Source: Phytophthora hibernalis (taxonomy: Eukaryota; Oomycota; Peronosporomycetes; Peronosporales; Peronosporaceae). Taken from it: a stretch of DNA of 64,000 nucleotides. The DNA lies in the NCBI GenBank assembly GCA_012656075.1, contig JAAKBF010000285.1, forward strand, positions 1 to 64,000, given 5' to 3'. Below, in pieces: positions 10,650-23,643 of the stretch (positions are counted from its first letter, which is position 1; each line of letters begins with the position of its first letter). The position numbers and the translations under genes were made by a program. Below the pieces are notes generated by a model. That model was not told the origin of the DNA. It did no database searches and saw only the letters and a list, made by a program, of their open reading frames with translations.

Positions 10650-11208
10650 GTGTTTTGCCGCGGGCCCCTCCGCCCAACGCCAGGTCAACCGCGTCTGCAC
10701 ACTGTGTGGGCGAGGCGGCGCACACCGGCTGGGCTTGTTTCCATCGGCGCATACCATCGTCCACTGGGTCGTCGCAGCAGGGGTCTTTTGCTGCCATTCC
10801 CATGCTGTCTGATCCGGGATTGGCTGACAGCAGTATGCTCACGGCTTCTGCTCTCTTCGTTGTGCATTATCTCTGTGCTCCATGCTCTTAGCGCTGCGGC
10901 TGTGGATGGCCAAGCGTCTTGCGCGATCCGTTGCGCGACACATGAGACTTCGCAGCAGAGCGCGGGGCCTGGCAGTGTCCTGAATCCCTGTAGGTTGCTT
11001 GGCTGGCGATGCGTCCCACCTCTATAACTTGATATTACTGGATCGTCGATAACGACGGCTGTAGGACGAGTTGTAGCTGCGCACTGCGACGGGTGAGCTC
11101 GGTGCGGGGTGGTGGTTGCGCTGCAATGGTGTAGAGTGCGCGAGAGGTGTGTGCGCGTGTGTTTTTGGCATTATGCGCGACATGTGTTTGTGTTGAGGCT
11201 AGGTTAGC

Positions 11209-11280
11209 GGCCTAGTGGTCTAGTGGTATGATTCTCGCTTTGGGTGCGAGAGGTCCCGGTTTCGATCACCGGCTGGGCCT
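11209..11280 (+). tRNA. tRNA-Pro(UGG), class C
   Basis: Acceptor paired; tail CTGGGCCTGCGGG, no TTTT. Confidence 0.78.
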
Positions 11281-11829
11281 GCGGGCCCTCCGCCCAACGC
11301 CAGGTCAACCGCGTCTGCACACTGTGTGGGCGAGGCGGCGCACTCCGGCTGGGCTTGTTTCCATCGGCGCATACCATCGTCCACTGGGTCGTCGCAGCAG
11401 GGGTCTTTTGCTGCCATTCCCATGCTGTCTGATCCGGGATTGGCTGACAGCAGTATGCTCACGGCTTCTGCTCTCTTCGTTGTGCATTATCTCTGTGCTC
11501 CATGCTCTTAGCGCTGCGGCTGTGGATGGCCAAGCGTCTTGCGCGATCCGTTGCGCGACACATGAGACTTCGCAGCAGAGCGCGGGGCCTGGCAGTGTCC
11601 TGAATCGCCCTGTAGGTTGCTTGGCTGGCGATGCGTCCCACCTCTATAACTTGATATTACTGGATCGTCGATAACGACGGCTGTAGGACGAGTTGTAGCT
11701 GCGCACTGCGACGGGTGAGCTCGGTGCGGGGTGGTGGTTGCGCTGCAATGGTGTAGAGTGCGCGAGAGGTGTGTGCGCGTGTGTTTTGGCATTATGCGCG
11801 ACATGTGTTTGTGTTGAGGCTAGGTTAGC

Positions 11830-11901
11830 GGCCTAGTGGTCTAGTGGTATGATTCTCGCTTTGGGTGCGAGAGGTCCCGGTTTCGATCACCGGCTGTGCC
11901 T
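11830..11901 (+). tRNA. tRNA-Pro(UGG)-like, class B
   Basis: C4-U69 mismatch, no terminator; opens the long class B block. Unit 623 bp. Confidence 0.7.
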
Positions 11902-12452
11902 GCGGGCCCCCTCCGCCCAACGCCAGGTCAACCGCGTCTGCACACTGTGTGGGCGAGGCGGCGCACTCCGGCTGGGCTTGTTTCCATCGGCGCATACCAT
12001 CGTCCACTGGGTCGTCGCAGCAGGGGTCTTTTGCTGCCATTCCCATGCTGTCTGATCCGGGATTGGCTGACAGCAGTATGCTCACGGCTTCTGCTCTTTC
12101 GTTGTGCATTATCTCTGTGCTCCATGCTCTTAGCGCTGCGGCTGTGGATGGCCAAGCGTCTTGCGCGATCCGTTGCGCGACACATGAGACTTCGCAGCAG
12201 AGCGCGGGGCCTGGCAGTGTCCTGAATCGCCCTGTAGGTTGCTTGGCTGGCGATGCGTCCCACCTCTATAACTTGATATTACTGGATCGTCGATAACGAC
12301 GGCTGTAGGACGAGTTGTAGCTGCGCACTGCGACGGGTGAGCTCGGTGCGGGGTGGTGGTTGCGCTGCAATGGTGTAGAGTGCGCGAGAGGTGTGTGCGC
12401 GTGTGTTTTTGGCATTATGCGCGACATGTGTTTGTGTTGAGGCTAGGTTAGC

Positions 12453-12524
12453 GGCCTAGTGGTCTAGTGGTATGATTCTCGCTTTGGGTGCGAGAGGTCC
12501 CGGTTTCGATCACCGGCTGTGCCT
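12453..12524 (+). tRNA. tRNA-Pro(UGG)-like, class B
   Basis: As class B; unit 622 bp, spacer allele TCTTTTCG. Confidence 0.7.
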
Positions 12525-13074
12525 GCGGGCCCCTCCGCCCAACGCCAGGTCAACCGCGTCTGCACACTGTGTGGGCGAGGCGGCGCACTCCGGCTGGGCT
12601 TGTTTCCATCGGCGCATACCATCGTCCACTGGGTCGTCGCAGCAGGGGTCTTTTGCTGCCATTCCCATGCTGTCTGATCCGGGATTGGCTGACAGCAGTA
12701 TGCTCACGGCTTCTGCTCTTTTCGTTGTGCATTATCTCTGTGCTCCATGCTCTTAGCGCTGCGGCTGTGGATGGCCAAGCGTCTTGCGCGATCCGTTGCG
12801 CGACACATGAGACTTCGCAGCAGAGCGCGGGGCCTGGCAGTGTCCTGAATCGCCCTGTAGGTTGCTTGGCTGGCGATGCGTCCCACCTCTATAACTTGAT
12901 ATTACTGGATCGTCGATAACGACGGCTGTAGGACGAGTTGTAGCTGCGCACTGCGACGGGTGAGCTCGGTGCGGGGTGGTGGTTGCGCTGCAATGGTGTA
13001 GAGTGCGCGAGAGGTGTGTGCGCGTGTGTTTTGGCATTATGCGCGACATGTGTTTGTGTTGAGGCTAGGTTAGC

Positions 13075-13146
13075 GGCCTAGTGGTCTAGTGGTATGATTC
13101 TCGCTTTGGGTGCGAGAGGTCCCGGTTTCGATCACCGGCTGTGCCT
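13075..13146 (+). tRNA. tRNA-Pro(UGG)-like, class B
   Basis: As class B; unit 622 bp, spacer allele TCTTTCG. Confidence 0.7.
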
Positions 13147-13696
13147 GCGGGCCCCCTCCGCCCAACGCCAGGTCAACCGCGTCTGCACACTGTGTGGGCG
13201 AGGCGGCGCACTCCGGCTGGGCTTGTTTCCATCGGCGCATACCATCGTCCACTGGGTCGTCGCAGCAGGGGTCTTTTGCTGCCATTCCCATGCTGTCTGA
13301 TCCGGGATTGGCTGACAGCAGTATGCTCACGGCTTCTGCTCTTTCGTTGTGCATTATCTCTGTGCTCCATGCTCTTAGCGCTGCGGCTGTGGATGGCCAA
13401 GCGTCTTGCGCGATCCGTTGCGCGACACATGAGACTTCGCAGCAGAGCGCGGGGCCTGGCAGTGTCCTGAATCGCCCTGTAGGTTGCTTGGCTGGCGATG
13501 CGTCCCACCTCTATAACTTGATATTACTGGATCGTCGATAACGACGGCTGTAGGACGAGTTGTAGCTGCGCACTGCGACGGGTGAGCTCGGTGCGGGGTG
13601 GTGGTTGCGCTGCAATGGTGTAGAGTGCGCGAGAGGTGTGTGCGCGTGTGTTTTGGCATTATGCGCGACATGTGTTTGTGTTGAGGCTAGGTTAGC

Positions 13697-13768
13697 GGCC
13701 TAGTGGTCTAGTGGTATGATTCTCGCTTTGGGTGCGAGAGGTCCCGGTTTCGATCACCGGCTGTGCCT
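13697..13768 (+). tRNA. tRNA-Pro(UGG)-like, class B
   Basis: As class B; unit 622 bp, spacer allele TCTTTCG. Confidence 0.7.
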
Positions 13769-14318
13769 GCGGGCCCCTCCGCCCAACGCCAGGTCAACCG
13801 CGTCTGCACACTGTGTGGGCGAGGCGGCGCACTCCGGCTGGGCTTGTTTCCATCGGCGCATACCATCGTCCACTGGGTCGTCGCAGCAGGGGTCTTTTGC
13901 TGCCATTCCCATGCTGTCTGATCCGGGATTGGCTGACAGCAGTATGCTCACGGCTTCTGCTCTTTCGTTGTGCATTATCTCTGTGCTCCATGCTCTTAGC
14001 GCTGCGGCTGTGGATGGCCAAGCGTCTTGCGCGATCCGTTGCGCGACACATGAGACTTCGCAGCAGAGCGCGGGGCCTGGCAGTGTCCTGAATCGCCCTG
14101 TAGGTTGCTTGGCTGGCGATGCGTCCCACCTCTATAACTTGATATTACTGGATCGTCGATAACGACGGCTGTAGGACGAGTTGTAGCTGCGCACTGCGAC
14201 GGGTGAGCTCGGTGCGGGGTGGTGGTTGCGCTGCAATGGTGTAGAGTGCGCGAGAGGTGTGTGCGCGTGTGTTTTTGGCATTATGCGCGACATGTGTTTG
14301 TGTTGAGGCTAGGTTAGC

Positions 14319-14390
14319 GGCCTAGTGGTCTAGTGGTATGATTCTCGCTTTGGGTGCGAGAGGTCCCGGTTTCGATCACCGGCTGTGCCT
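14319..14390 (+). tRNA. tRNA-Pro(UGG)-like, class B
   Basis: As class B; the C run after the tail is one base shorter (GGGCCCTCC). Unit 621 bp. Confidence 0.7.
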
Positions 14391-14939
14391 GCGGGCCCTC
14401 CGCCCAACGCCAGGTCAACCGCGTCTGCACACTGTGTGGGCGAGGCGGCGCACTCCGGCTGGGCTTGTTTCCATCGGCGCATACCATCGTCCACTGGGTC
14501 GTCGCAGCAGGGGTCTTTTGCTGCCATTCCCATGCTGTCTGATCCGGGATTGGCTGACAGCAGTATGCTCACGGCTTCTGCTCTTTCGTTGTGCATTATC
14601 TCTGTGCTCCATGCTCTTAGCGCTGCGGCTGTGGATGGCCAAGCGTCTTGCGCGATCCGTTGCGCGACACATGAGACTTCGCAGCAGAGCGCGGGGCCTG
14701 GCAGTGTCCTGAATCGCCCTGTAGGTTGCTTGGCTGGCGATGCGTCCCACCTCTATAACTTGATATTACTGGATCGTCGATAACGACGGCTGTAGGACGA
14801 GTTGTAGCTGCGCACTGCGACGGGTGAGCTCGGTGCGGGGTGGTGGTTGCGCTGCAATGGTGTAGAGTGCGCGAGAGGTGTGTGCGCGTGTGTTTTTGGC
14901 ATTATGCGCGACATGTGTTTGTGTTGAGGCTAGGTTAGC

Positions 14940-15011
14940 GGCCTAGTGGTCTAGTGGTATGATTCTCGCTTTGGGTGCGAGAGGTCCCGGTTTCGATCAC
15001 CGGCTGTGCCT
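14940..15011 (+). tRNA. tRNA-Pro(UGG)-like, class B
   Basis: As class B; unit 621 bp. Confidence 0.7.
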
Positions 15012-15560
15012 GCGGGCCCCTCCGCCCAACGCCAGGTCAACCGCGTCTGCACACTGTGTGGGCGAGGCGGCGCACTCCGGCTGGGCTTGTTTCCATCGGC
15101 GCATACCATCGTCCACTGGGTCGTCGCAGCAGGGGTCTTTTGCTGCCATTCCCATGCTGTCTGATCCGGGATTGGCTGACAGCAGTATGCTCACGGCTTC
15201 TGCTCTTTCGTTGTGCATTATCTCTGTGCTCCATGCTCTTAGCGCTGCGGCTGTGGATGGCCAAGCGTCTTGCGCGATCCGTTGCGCGACACATGAGACT
15301 TCGCAGCAGAGCGCGGGGCCTGGCAGTGTCCTGAATCGCCCTGTAGGTTGCTTGGCTGGCGATGCGTCCCACCTCTATAACTTGATATTACTGGATCGTC
15401 GATAACGACGGCTGTAGGACGAGTTGTAGCTGCGCACTGCGACGGGTGAGCTCGGTGCGGGGTGGTGGTTGCGCTGCAATGGTGTAGAGTGCGCGAGAGG
15501 TGTGTGCGCGTGTGTTTTGGCATTATGCGCGACATGTGTTTGTGTTGAGGCTAGGTTAGC

Positions 15561-15632
15561 GGCCTAGTGGTCTAGTGGTATGATTCTCGCTTTGGGTGCG
15601 AGAGGTCCCGGTTTCGATCACCGGCTGTGCCT
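15561..15632 (+). tRNA. tRNA-Pro(UGG)-like, class B
   Basis: As class B; unit 621 bp, looks identical to the unit before it apart from the length of the leader T run. Confidence 0.7.
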
Positions 15633-16181
15633 GCGGGCCCCTCCGCCCAACGCCAGGTCAACCGCGTCTGCACACTGTGTGGGCGAGGCGGCGCACTCCG
15701 GCTGGGCTTGTTTCCATCGGCGCATACCATCGTCCACTGGGTCGTCGCAGCAGGGGTCTTTTGCTGCCATTCCCATGCTGTCTGATCCGGGATTGGCTGA
15801 CAGCAGTATGCTCACGGCTTCTGCTCTTTCGTTGTGCATTATCTCTGTGCTCCATGCTCTTAGCGCTGCGGCTGTGGATGGCCAAGCGTCTTGCGCGATC
15901 CGTTGCGCGACACATGAGACTTCGCAGCAGAGCGCGGGGCCTGGCAGTGTCCTGAATCGCCCTGTAGGTTGCTTGGCTGGCGATGCGTCCCACCTCTATA
16001 ACTTGATATTACTGGATCGTCGATAACGACGGCTGTAGGACGAGTTGTAGCTGCGCACTGCGACGGGTGAGCTCGGTGCGGGGTGGTGGTTGCGCTGCAA
16101 TGGTGTAGAGTGCGCGAGAGGTGTGTGCGCGTGTGTTTTGGCATTATGCGCGACATGTGTTTGTGTTGAGGCTAGGTTAGC

Positions 16182-16253
16182 GGCCTAGTGGTCTAGTGGT
16201 ATGATTCTCGCTTTGGGTGCGAGAGGTCCCGGTTTCGATCACCGGCTGTGCCT
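16182..16253 (+). tRNA. tRNA-Pro(UGG)-like, class B
   Basis: As class B; unit 623 bp, allele TCTTTTCG. Confidence 0.7.
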
Positions 16254-16804
16254 GCGGGCCCCTCCGCCCAACGCCAGGTCAACCGCGTCTGCACACTGTG
16301 TGGGCGAGGCGGCGCACTCCGGCTGGGCTTGTTTCCATCGGCGCATACCATCGTCCACTGGGTCGTCGCAGCAGGGGTCTTTTGCTGCCATTCCCATGCT
16401 GTCTGATCCGGGATTGGCTGACAGCAGTATGCTCACGGCTTCTGCTCTTTTCGTTGTGCATTATCTCTGTGCTCCATGCTCTTAGCGCTGCGGCTGTGGA
16501 TGGCCAAGCGTCTTGCGCGATCCGTTGCGCGACACATGAGACTTCGCAGCAGAGCGCGGGGCCTGGCAGTGTCCTGAATCGCCCTGTAGGTTGCTTGGCT
16601 GGCGATGCGTCCCACCTCTATAACTTGATATTACTGGATCGTCGATAACGACGGCTGTAGGACGAGTTGTAGCTGCGCACTGCGACGGGTGAGCTCGGTG
16701 CGGGGTGGTGGTTGCGCTGCAATGGTGTAGAGTGCGCGAGAGGTGTGTGCGCGTGTGTTTTTGGCATTATGCGCGACATGTGTTTGTGTTGAGGCTAGGT
16801 TAGC

Positions 16805-16876
16805 GGCCTAGTGGTCTAGTGGTATGATTCTCGCTTTGGGTGCGAGAGGTCCCGGTTTCGATCACCGGCTGTGCCT
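16805..16876 (+). tRNA. tRNA-Pro(UGG)-like, class B
   Basis: As class B; unit 623 bp, allele TCTCTTCG. Confidence 0.7.
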
Positions 16877-17427
16877 GCGGGCCCCTCCGCCCAACGCCAG
16901 GTCAACCGCGTCTGCACACTGTGTGGGCGAGGCGGCGCACTCCGGCTGGGCTTGTTTCCATCGGCGCATACCATCGTCCACTGGGTCGTCGCAGCAGGGG
17001 TCTTTTGCTGCCATTCCCATGCTGTCTGATCCGGGATTGGCTGACAGCAGTATGCTCACGGCTTCTGCTCTCTTCGTTGTGCATTATCTCTGTGCTCCAT
17101 GCTCTTAGCGCTGCGGCTGTGGATGGCCAAGCGTCTTGCGCGATCCGTTGCGCGACACATGAGACTTCGCAGCAGAGCGCGGGGCCTGGCAGTGTCCTGA
17201 ATCGCCCTGTAGGTTGCTTGGCTGGCGATGCGTCCCACCTCTATAACTTGATATTACTGGATCGTCGATAACGACGGCTGTAGGACGAGTTGTAGCTGCG
17301 CACTGCGACGGGTGAGCTCGGTGCGGGGTGGTGGTTGCGCTGCAATGGTGTAGAGTGCGCGAGAGGTGTGTGCGCGTGTGTTTTTGGCATTATGCGCGAC
17401 ATGTGTTTGTGTTGAGGCTAGGTTAGC

Positions 17428-17499
17428 GGCCTAGTGGTCTAGTGGTATGATTCTCGCTTTGGGTGCGAGAGGTCCCGGTTTCGATCACCGGCTGGGCCT
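17428..17499 (+). tRNA. tRNA-Pro(UGG), class A' (terminator kept)
   Basis: Acceptor CTGGGCC fully paired, discriminator T, then G and TTTT at 17501-17504. The right arm of the tail repeat is shortened (GCCGGGCC). One of two copies in the class B block that look able to end transcription correctly. Confidence 0.85.
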
Positions 17500-18055
17500 G
17501 TTTTGCCGGGCCCCTCCGCCCAACGCCAGGTCAACCGCGTCTGCACACTGTGTGGGCGAGGCGGCGCACTCCGGCTGGGCTTGTTTCCATCGGCGCATAC
17601 CATCGTCCACTGGGTCGTCGCAGCAGGGGTCTTTTGCTGCCATTCCCATGCTGTCTGATCCGGGATTGGCTGACAGCAGTATGCTCACGGCTTCTGCTCT
17701 TTCGTTGTGCATTATCTCTGTGCTCCATGCTCTTAGCGCTGCGGCTGTGGATGGCCAAGCGTCTTGCGCGATCCGTTGCGCGACACATGAGACTTCGCAG
17801 CAGAGCGCGGGGCCTGGCAGTGTCCTGAATCGCCCTGTAGGTTGCTTGGCTGGCGATGCGTCCCACCTCTATAACTTGATATTACTGGATCGTCGATAAC
17901 GACGGCTGTAGGACGAGTTGTAGCTGCGCACTGCGACGGGTGAGCTCGGTGCGGGGTGGTGGTTGCGCTGCAATGGTGTAGAGTGCGCGAGAGGTGTGTG
18001 CGCGTGTGTTTTTGGCATTATGCGCGACATGTGTTTGTGTTGAGGCTAGGTTAGC

Positions 18056-18127
18056 GGCCTAGTGGTCTAGTGGTATGATTCTCGCTTTGGGTGCGAGAGG
18101 TCCCGGTTTCGATCACCGGCTGTGCCT
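18056..18127 (+). tRNA. tRNA-Pro(UGG)-like, class B
   Basis: As class B; unit 620 bp, between the two A' copies. Confidence 0.7.
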
Positions 18128-18675
18128 GCGGGCCCTCCGCCCAACGCCAGGTCAACCGCGTCTGCACACTGTGTGGGCGAGGCGGCGCACTCCGGCTGGG
18201 CTTGTTTCCATCGGCGCATACCATCGTCCACTGGGTCGTCGCAGCAGGGGTCTTTTGCTGCCATTCCCATGCTGTCTGATCCGGGATTGGCTGACAGCAG
18301 TATGCTCACGGCTTCTGCTCTTTCGTTGTGCATTATCTCTGTGCTCCATGCTCTTAGCGCTGCGGCTGTGGATGGCCAAGCGTCTTGCGCGATCCGTTGC
18401 GCGACACATGAGACTTCGCAGCAGAGCGCGGGGCCTGGCAGTGTCCTGAATCGCCCTGTAGGTTGCTTGGCTGGCGATGCGTCCCACCTCTATAACTTGA
18501 TATTACTGGATCGTCGATAACGACGGCTGTAGGACGAGTTGTAGCTGCGCACTGCGACGGGTGAGCTCGGTGCGGGGTGGTGGTTGCGCTGCAATGGTGT
18601 AGAGTGCGCGAGAGGTGTGTGCGCGTGTGTTTTGGCATTATGCGCGACATGTGTTTGTGTTGAGGCTAGGTTAGC

Positions 18676-18747
18676 GGCCTAGTGGTCTAGTGGTATGATT
18701 CTCGCTTTGGGTGCGAGAGGTCCCGGTTTCGATCACCGGCTGGGCCT
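18676..18747 (+). tRNA. tRNA-Pro(UGG), class A' (terminator kept)
   Basis: Acceptor paired, discriminator T, TTTT at 18749-18752 followed by GCCGCGGG. Removing TTTTGCCG from this tail gives the class C tail exactly, so this is the likely parent form. Confidence 0.85.
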
Positions 18748-19303
18748 GTTTTGCCGCGGGCCCCTCCGCCCAACGCCAGGTCAACCGCGTCTGCACACTG
18801 TGTGGGCGAGGCGGCGCACTCCGGCTGGGCTTGTTTCCATCGGCGCATACCATCGTCCACTGGGTCGTCGCAGCAGGGGTCTTTTGCTGCCATTCCCATG
18901 CTGTCTGATCCGGGATTGGCTGACAGCAGTATGCTCACGGCTTCTGCTCTTTCGTTGTGCATTATCTCTGTGCTCCATGCTCTTAGCGCTGCGGCTGTGG
19001 ATGGCCAAGCGTCTTGCGCGATCCGTTGCGCGACACATGAGACTTCGCAGCAGAGCGCGGGGCCTGGCAGTGTCCTGAATCGCCCTGTAGGTTGCTTGGC
19101 TGGCGATGCGTCCCACCTCTATAACTTGATATTACTGGATCGTCGATAACGACGGCTGTAGGACGAGTTGTAGCTGCGCACTGCGACGGGTGAGCTCGGT
19201 GCGGGGTGGTGGTTGCGCTGCAATGGTGTAGAGTGCGCGAGAGGTGTGTGCGCGTGTGTTTGGCATTATGCGCGACATGTGTTTGTGTTGAGGCTAGGTT
19301 AGC

Positions 19304-19375
19304 GGCCTAGTGGTCTAGTGGTATGATTCTCGCTTTGGGTGCGAGAGGTCCCGGTTTCGATCACCGGCTGTGCCT
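19304..19375 (+). tRNA. tRNA-Pro(UGG)-like, class B
   Basis: As class B; the leader T run is only TTT (GTGTTTGGC). Confidence 0.7.
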
Positions 19376-19924
19376 GCGGGCCCCTCCGCCCAACGCCAGG
19401 TCAACCGCGTCTGCACACTGTGTGGGCGAGGCGGCGCACTCCGGCTGGGCTTGTTTCCATCGGCGCATACCATCGTCCACTGGGTCGTCGCAGCAGGGGT
19501 CTTTTGCTGCCATTCCCATGCTGTCTGATCCGGGATTGGCTGACAGCAGTATGCTCACGGCTTCTGCTCTTTCGTTGTGCATTATCTCTGTGCTCCATGC
19601 TCTTAGCGCTGCGGCTGTGGATGGCCAAGCGTCTTGCGCGATCCGTTGCGCGACACATGAGACTTCGCAGCAGAGCGCGGGGCCTGGCAGTGTCCTGAAT
19701 CGCCCTGTAGGTTGCTTGGCTGGCGATGCGTCCCACCTCTATAACTTGATATTACTGGATCGTCGATAACGACGGCTGTAGGACGAGTTGTAGCTGCGCA
19801 CTGCGACGGGTGAGCTCGGTGCGGGGTGGTGGTTGCGCTGCAATGGTGTAGAGTGCGCGAGAGGTGTGTGCGCGTGTGTTTTGGCATTATGCGCGACATG
19901 TGTTTGTGTTGAGGCTAGGTTAGC

Positions 19925-19996
19925 GGCCTAGTGGTCTAGTGGTATGATTCTCGCTTTGGGTGCGAGAGGTCCCGGTTTCGATCACCGGCTGTGCCT
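19925..19996 (+). tRNA. tRNA-Pro(UGG)-like, class B
   Basis: As class B; unit 623 bp, allele TCTCTTCG. Confidence 0.7.
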
Positions 19997-20547
19997 GCGG
20001 GCCCCCTCCGCCCAACGCCAGGTCAACCGCGTCTGCACACTGTGTGGGCGAGGCGGCGCACTCCGGCTGGGCTTGTTTCCATCGGCGCATACCATCGTCC
20101 ACTGGGTCGTCGCAGCAGGGGTCTTTTGCTGCCATTCCCATGCTGTCTGATCCGGGATTGGCTGACAGCAGTATGCTCACGGCTTCTGCTCTCTTCGTTG
20201 TGCATTATCTCTGTGCTCCATGCTCTTAGCGCTGCGGCTGTGGATGGCCAAGCGTCTTGCGCGATCCGTTGCGCGACACATGAGACTTCGCAGCAGAGCG
20301 CGGGGCCTGGCAGTGTCCTGAATCGCCCTGTAGGTTGCTTGGCTGGCGATGCGTCCCACCTCTATAACTTGATATTACTGGATCGTCGATAACGACGGCT
20401 GTAGGACGAGTTGTAGCTGCGCACTGCGACGGGTGAGCTCGGTGCGGGGTGGTGGTTGCGCTGCAATGGTGTAGAGTGCGCGAGAGGTGTGTGCGCGTGT
20501 GTTTTGGCATTAAGCGCGACATGTGTTTGTGTTGAGGCTAGGTTAGC

Positions 20548-20619
20548 GGCCTAGTGGTCTAGTGGTATGATTCTCGCTTTGGGTGCGAGAGGTCCCGGTT
20601 TCGATCACCGGCTGTGCCT
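20548..20619 (+). tRNA. tRNA-Pro(UGG)-like, class B
   Basis: As class B; leader has CATTAAGCG where most copies have CATTATGCG. Confidence 0.7.
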
Positions 20620-21169
20620 GCGGGCCCCCTCCGCCCAACGCCAGGTCAACCGCGTCTGCACACTGTGTGGGCGAGGCGGCGCACTCCGGCTGGGCTTGTT
20701 TCCATCGGCGCATACCATCGTCCACTGGGTCGTCGCAGCAGGGGTCTTTTGCTGCCATTCCCATGCTGTCTGATCCGGGATTGGCTGACAGCAGTATGCT
20801 CACGGCTTCTGCTCTCTTCGTTGTGCATTATCTCTGTGCTCCATGCTCTTAGCGCTGCGGCTGTGGATGGCCAAGCGTCTTGCGCGATCCGTTGCGCGAC
20901 ACATGAGACTTCGCAGCAGAGCGCGGGGCCTGGCAGTGTCCTGAATCGCCTGTAGGTTGCTTGGCTGGCGATGCGTCCCACCTCTATAACTTGATATTAC
21001 TGGATCGTCGATAACGACGGCTGTAGGACGAGTTGTAGCTGCGCACTGCGACGGGTGAGCTCGGTGCGGGGTGGTGGTTGCGCTGCAATGGTGTAGAGTG
21101 CGCGAGAGGTGTGTGCGCGTGTGTTTTGGCATTATGCGCGACATGTGTTTGTGTTGAGGCTAGGTTAGC

Positions 21170-21241
21170 GGCCTAGTGGTCTAGTGGTATGATTCTCGCT
21201 TTGGGTGCGAGAGGTCCCGGTTTCGATCACCGGCTGTGCCT
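21170..21241 (+). tRNA. tRNA-Pro(UGG)-like, class B
   Basis: As class B; unit 617 bp, spacer GAATCCCTG allele in a GATGGCC background. Confidence 0.7.
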
Positions 21242-21786
21242 GCGGGCCCTCCGCCCAACGCCAGGTCAACCGCGTCTGCACACTGTGTGGGCGAGGCGGC
21301 GCACTCCGGCTGGGCTTGTTTCCATCGGCGCATACCATCGTCCACTGGGTCGTCGCAGCAGGGGTCTTTTGCTGCCATTCCCATGCTGTCTGATCCGGGA
21401 TTGGCTGACAGCAGTATGCTCACGGCTTCTGCTCTTTCGTTGTGCATTATCTCTGTGCTCCATGCTCTTAGCGCTGCGGCTGTGGATGGCCAAGCGTCTT
21501 GCGCGATCCGTTGCGCGACACATGAGACTTCGCAGCAGAGCGCGGGGCCTGGCAGTGTCCTGAATCCCTGTAGGTTGCTTGGCTGGCGATGCGTCCCACC
21601 TCTATAACTTGATATTACTGGATCGTCGATAACGACGGCTGTAGGACGAGTTGTAGCTGCGCACTGCGACGGGTGAGCTCGGTGCGGGGTGGTGGTTGCG
21701 CTGCAATGGTGTAGAGTGCGCGAGAGGTGTGTGCGCGTGTTTTTGGCATTATGCGCGACATGTGTTTGTGTTGAGGCTAGGTTAGC

Positions 21787-21858
21787 GGCCTAGTGGTCTA
21801 GTGGTATGATTCTCGCTTTGGGTGCGAGAGGTCCCGGTTTCGATCACCGGCTGTGCCT
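21787..21858 (+). tRNA. tRNA-Pro(UGG)-like, class B
   Basis: As class B; unit 624 bp. Confidence 0.7.
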
Positions 21859-22410
21859 GCGGGCCCCCTCCGCCCAACGCCAGGTCAACCGCGTCTGCAC
21901 ACTGTGTGGGCGAGGCGGCGCACTCCGGCTGGGCTTGTTTCCATCGGCGCATACCATCGTCCACTGGGTCGTCGCAGCAGGGGTCTTTTGCTGCCATTCC
22001 CATGCTGTCTGATCCGGGATTGGCTGACAGCAGTATGCTCACGGCTTCTGCTCTCTTCGTTGTGCATTATCTCTGTGCTCCATGCTCTTAGCGCTGCGGC
22101 TGTGGATGGCCAAGCGTCTTGCGCGATCCGTTGCGCGACACATGAGACTTCGCAGCAGAGCGCGGGGCCTGGCAGTGTCCTGAATCGCCCTGTAGGTTGC
22201 TTGGCTGGCGATGCGTCCCACCTCTATAACTTGATATTACTGGATCGTCGATAACGACGGCTGTAGGACGAGTTGTAGCTGCGCACTGCGACGGGTGAGC
22301 TCGGTGCGGGGTGGTGGTTGCGCTGCAATGGTGTAGAGTGCGCGAGAGGTGTGTGCGCGTGTGTTTTTGGCATTATGCGCGACATGTGTTTGTGTTGAGG
22401 CTAGGTTAGC

Positions 22411-22482
22411 GGCCTAGTGGTCTAGTGGTATGATTCTCGCTTTGGGTGCGAGAGGTCCCGGTTTCGATCACCGGCTGTGCCT
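22411..22482 (+). tRNA. tRNA-Pro(UGG)-like, class B
   Basis: As class B; its unit is 613 bp because ten bases (CCTGGCAGTG) are deleted from the spacer near 22790. Confidence 0.7.
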
Positions 22483-23023
22483 GCGGGCCCCCTCCGCCCA
22501 ACGCCAGGTCAACCGCGTCTGCACACTGTGTGGGCGAGGCGGCGCACTCCGGCTGGGCTTGTTTCCATCGGCGCATACCATCGTCCACTGGGTCGTCGCA
22601 GCAGGGGTCTTTTGCTGCCATTCCCATGCTGTCTGATCCGGGATTGGCTGACAGCAGTATGCTCACGGCTTCTGCTCTCTTCGTTGTGCATTATCTCTGT
22701 GCTCCATGCTCTTAGCGCTGCGGCTGTGGATGGCCAAGCGTCTTGCGCGATCCGTTGCGCGACACATGAGACTTCGCAGCAGAGCGCGGGGTCCTGAATC
22801 GCCCTGTAGGTTGCTTGGCTGGCGATGCGTCCCACCTCTATAACTTGATATTACTGGATCGTCGATAACGACGGCTGTAGGACGAGTTGTAGCTGCGCAC
22901 TGCGACGGGTGAGCTCGGTGCGGGGTGGTGGTTGCGCTGCAATGGTGTAGAGTGCGCGAGAGGTGTGTGCGCGTGTGTTTTGGCATTATGCGCGACATGT
23001 GTTTGTGTTGAGGCTAGGTTAGC

Positions 23024-23094
23024 GGCCTAGTGGTCTAGTGGTATGATTCTCGCTTTGGGTGCGAGAGGTCCCGGTTTCGATCACCGGCTGGCCT
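23024..23094 (+). pseudogene. tRNA-Pro(UGG) copy with shortened acceptor
   Basis: The 3' acceptor strand is CTGGCC, one G short, so the stem cannot form seven pairs without a bulge. No TTTT. Confidence 0.7.
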
Positions 23095-23643
23095 GCGGGC
23101 CCCTCCGCCCAACGCCAGGTCAACCGCGTCTGCACACTGTGTGGGCGAGGCGGCGCACTCCGGCTGGGCTTGTTTCCATCGGCGCATACCATCGTCCACT
23201 GGGTCGTCGCAGCAGGGGTCTTTTGCTGCCATTCCCATGCTGTCTGATCCGGGATTGGCTGACAGCAGTATGCTCACGGCTTCTGCTCTTTCGTTGTGCA
23301 TTATCTCTGTGCTCCATGCTCTTAGCGCTGCGGCTGTGGATGGCCAAGCGTCTTGCGCGATCCGTTGCGCGACACATGAGACTTCGCAGCAGAGCGCGGG
23401 GCCTGGCAGTGTCCTGAATCGCCCTGTAGGTTGCTTGGCTGGCGATGCGTCCCACCTCTATAACTTGATATTACTGGATCGTCGATAACGACGGCTGTAG
23501 GACGAGTTGTAGCTGCGCACTGCGACGGGTGAGCTCGGTGCGGGGTGGTGGTTGCGCTGCAATGGTGTAGAGTGCGCGAGAGGTGTGTGCGCGTGTGTTT
23601 TGGCATTATGCGCGACATGTGTTTGTGTTGAGGCTAGGTTAGC

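Larger units (their letters stand above)
3068..11829 (+). repeat. Mixed block of class A, B and C units
   Basis: Fourteen regular units of 618-633 bp. Class A copies with a terminator are interspersed with copies lacking it, in places alternately (6192 A, 6823 B-like, 7442 A, 8072 B, 8693 A). Spacer alleles also change from unit to unit: GATGACC or GATGGCC near the middle, and GAATCCCTG or GAATCGCCCTG near the end. Confidence 0.9.
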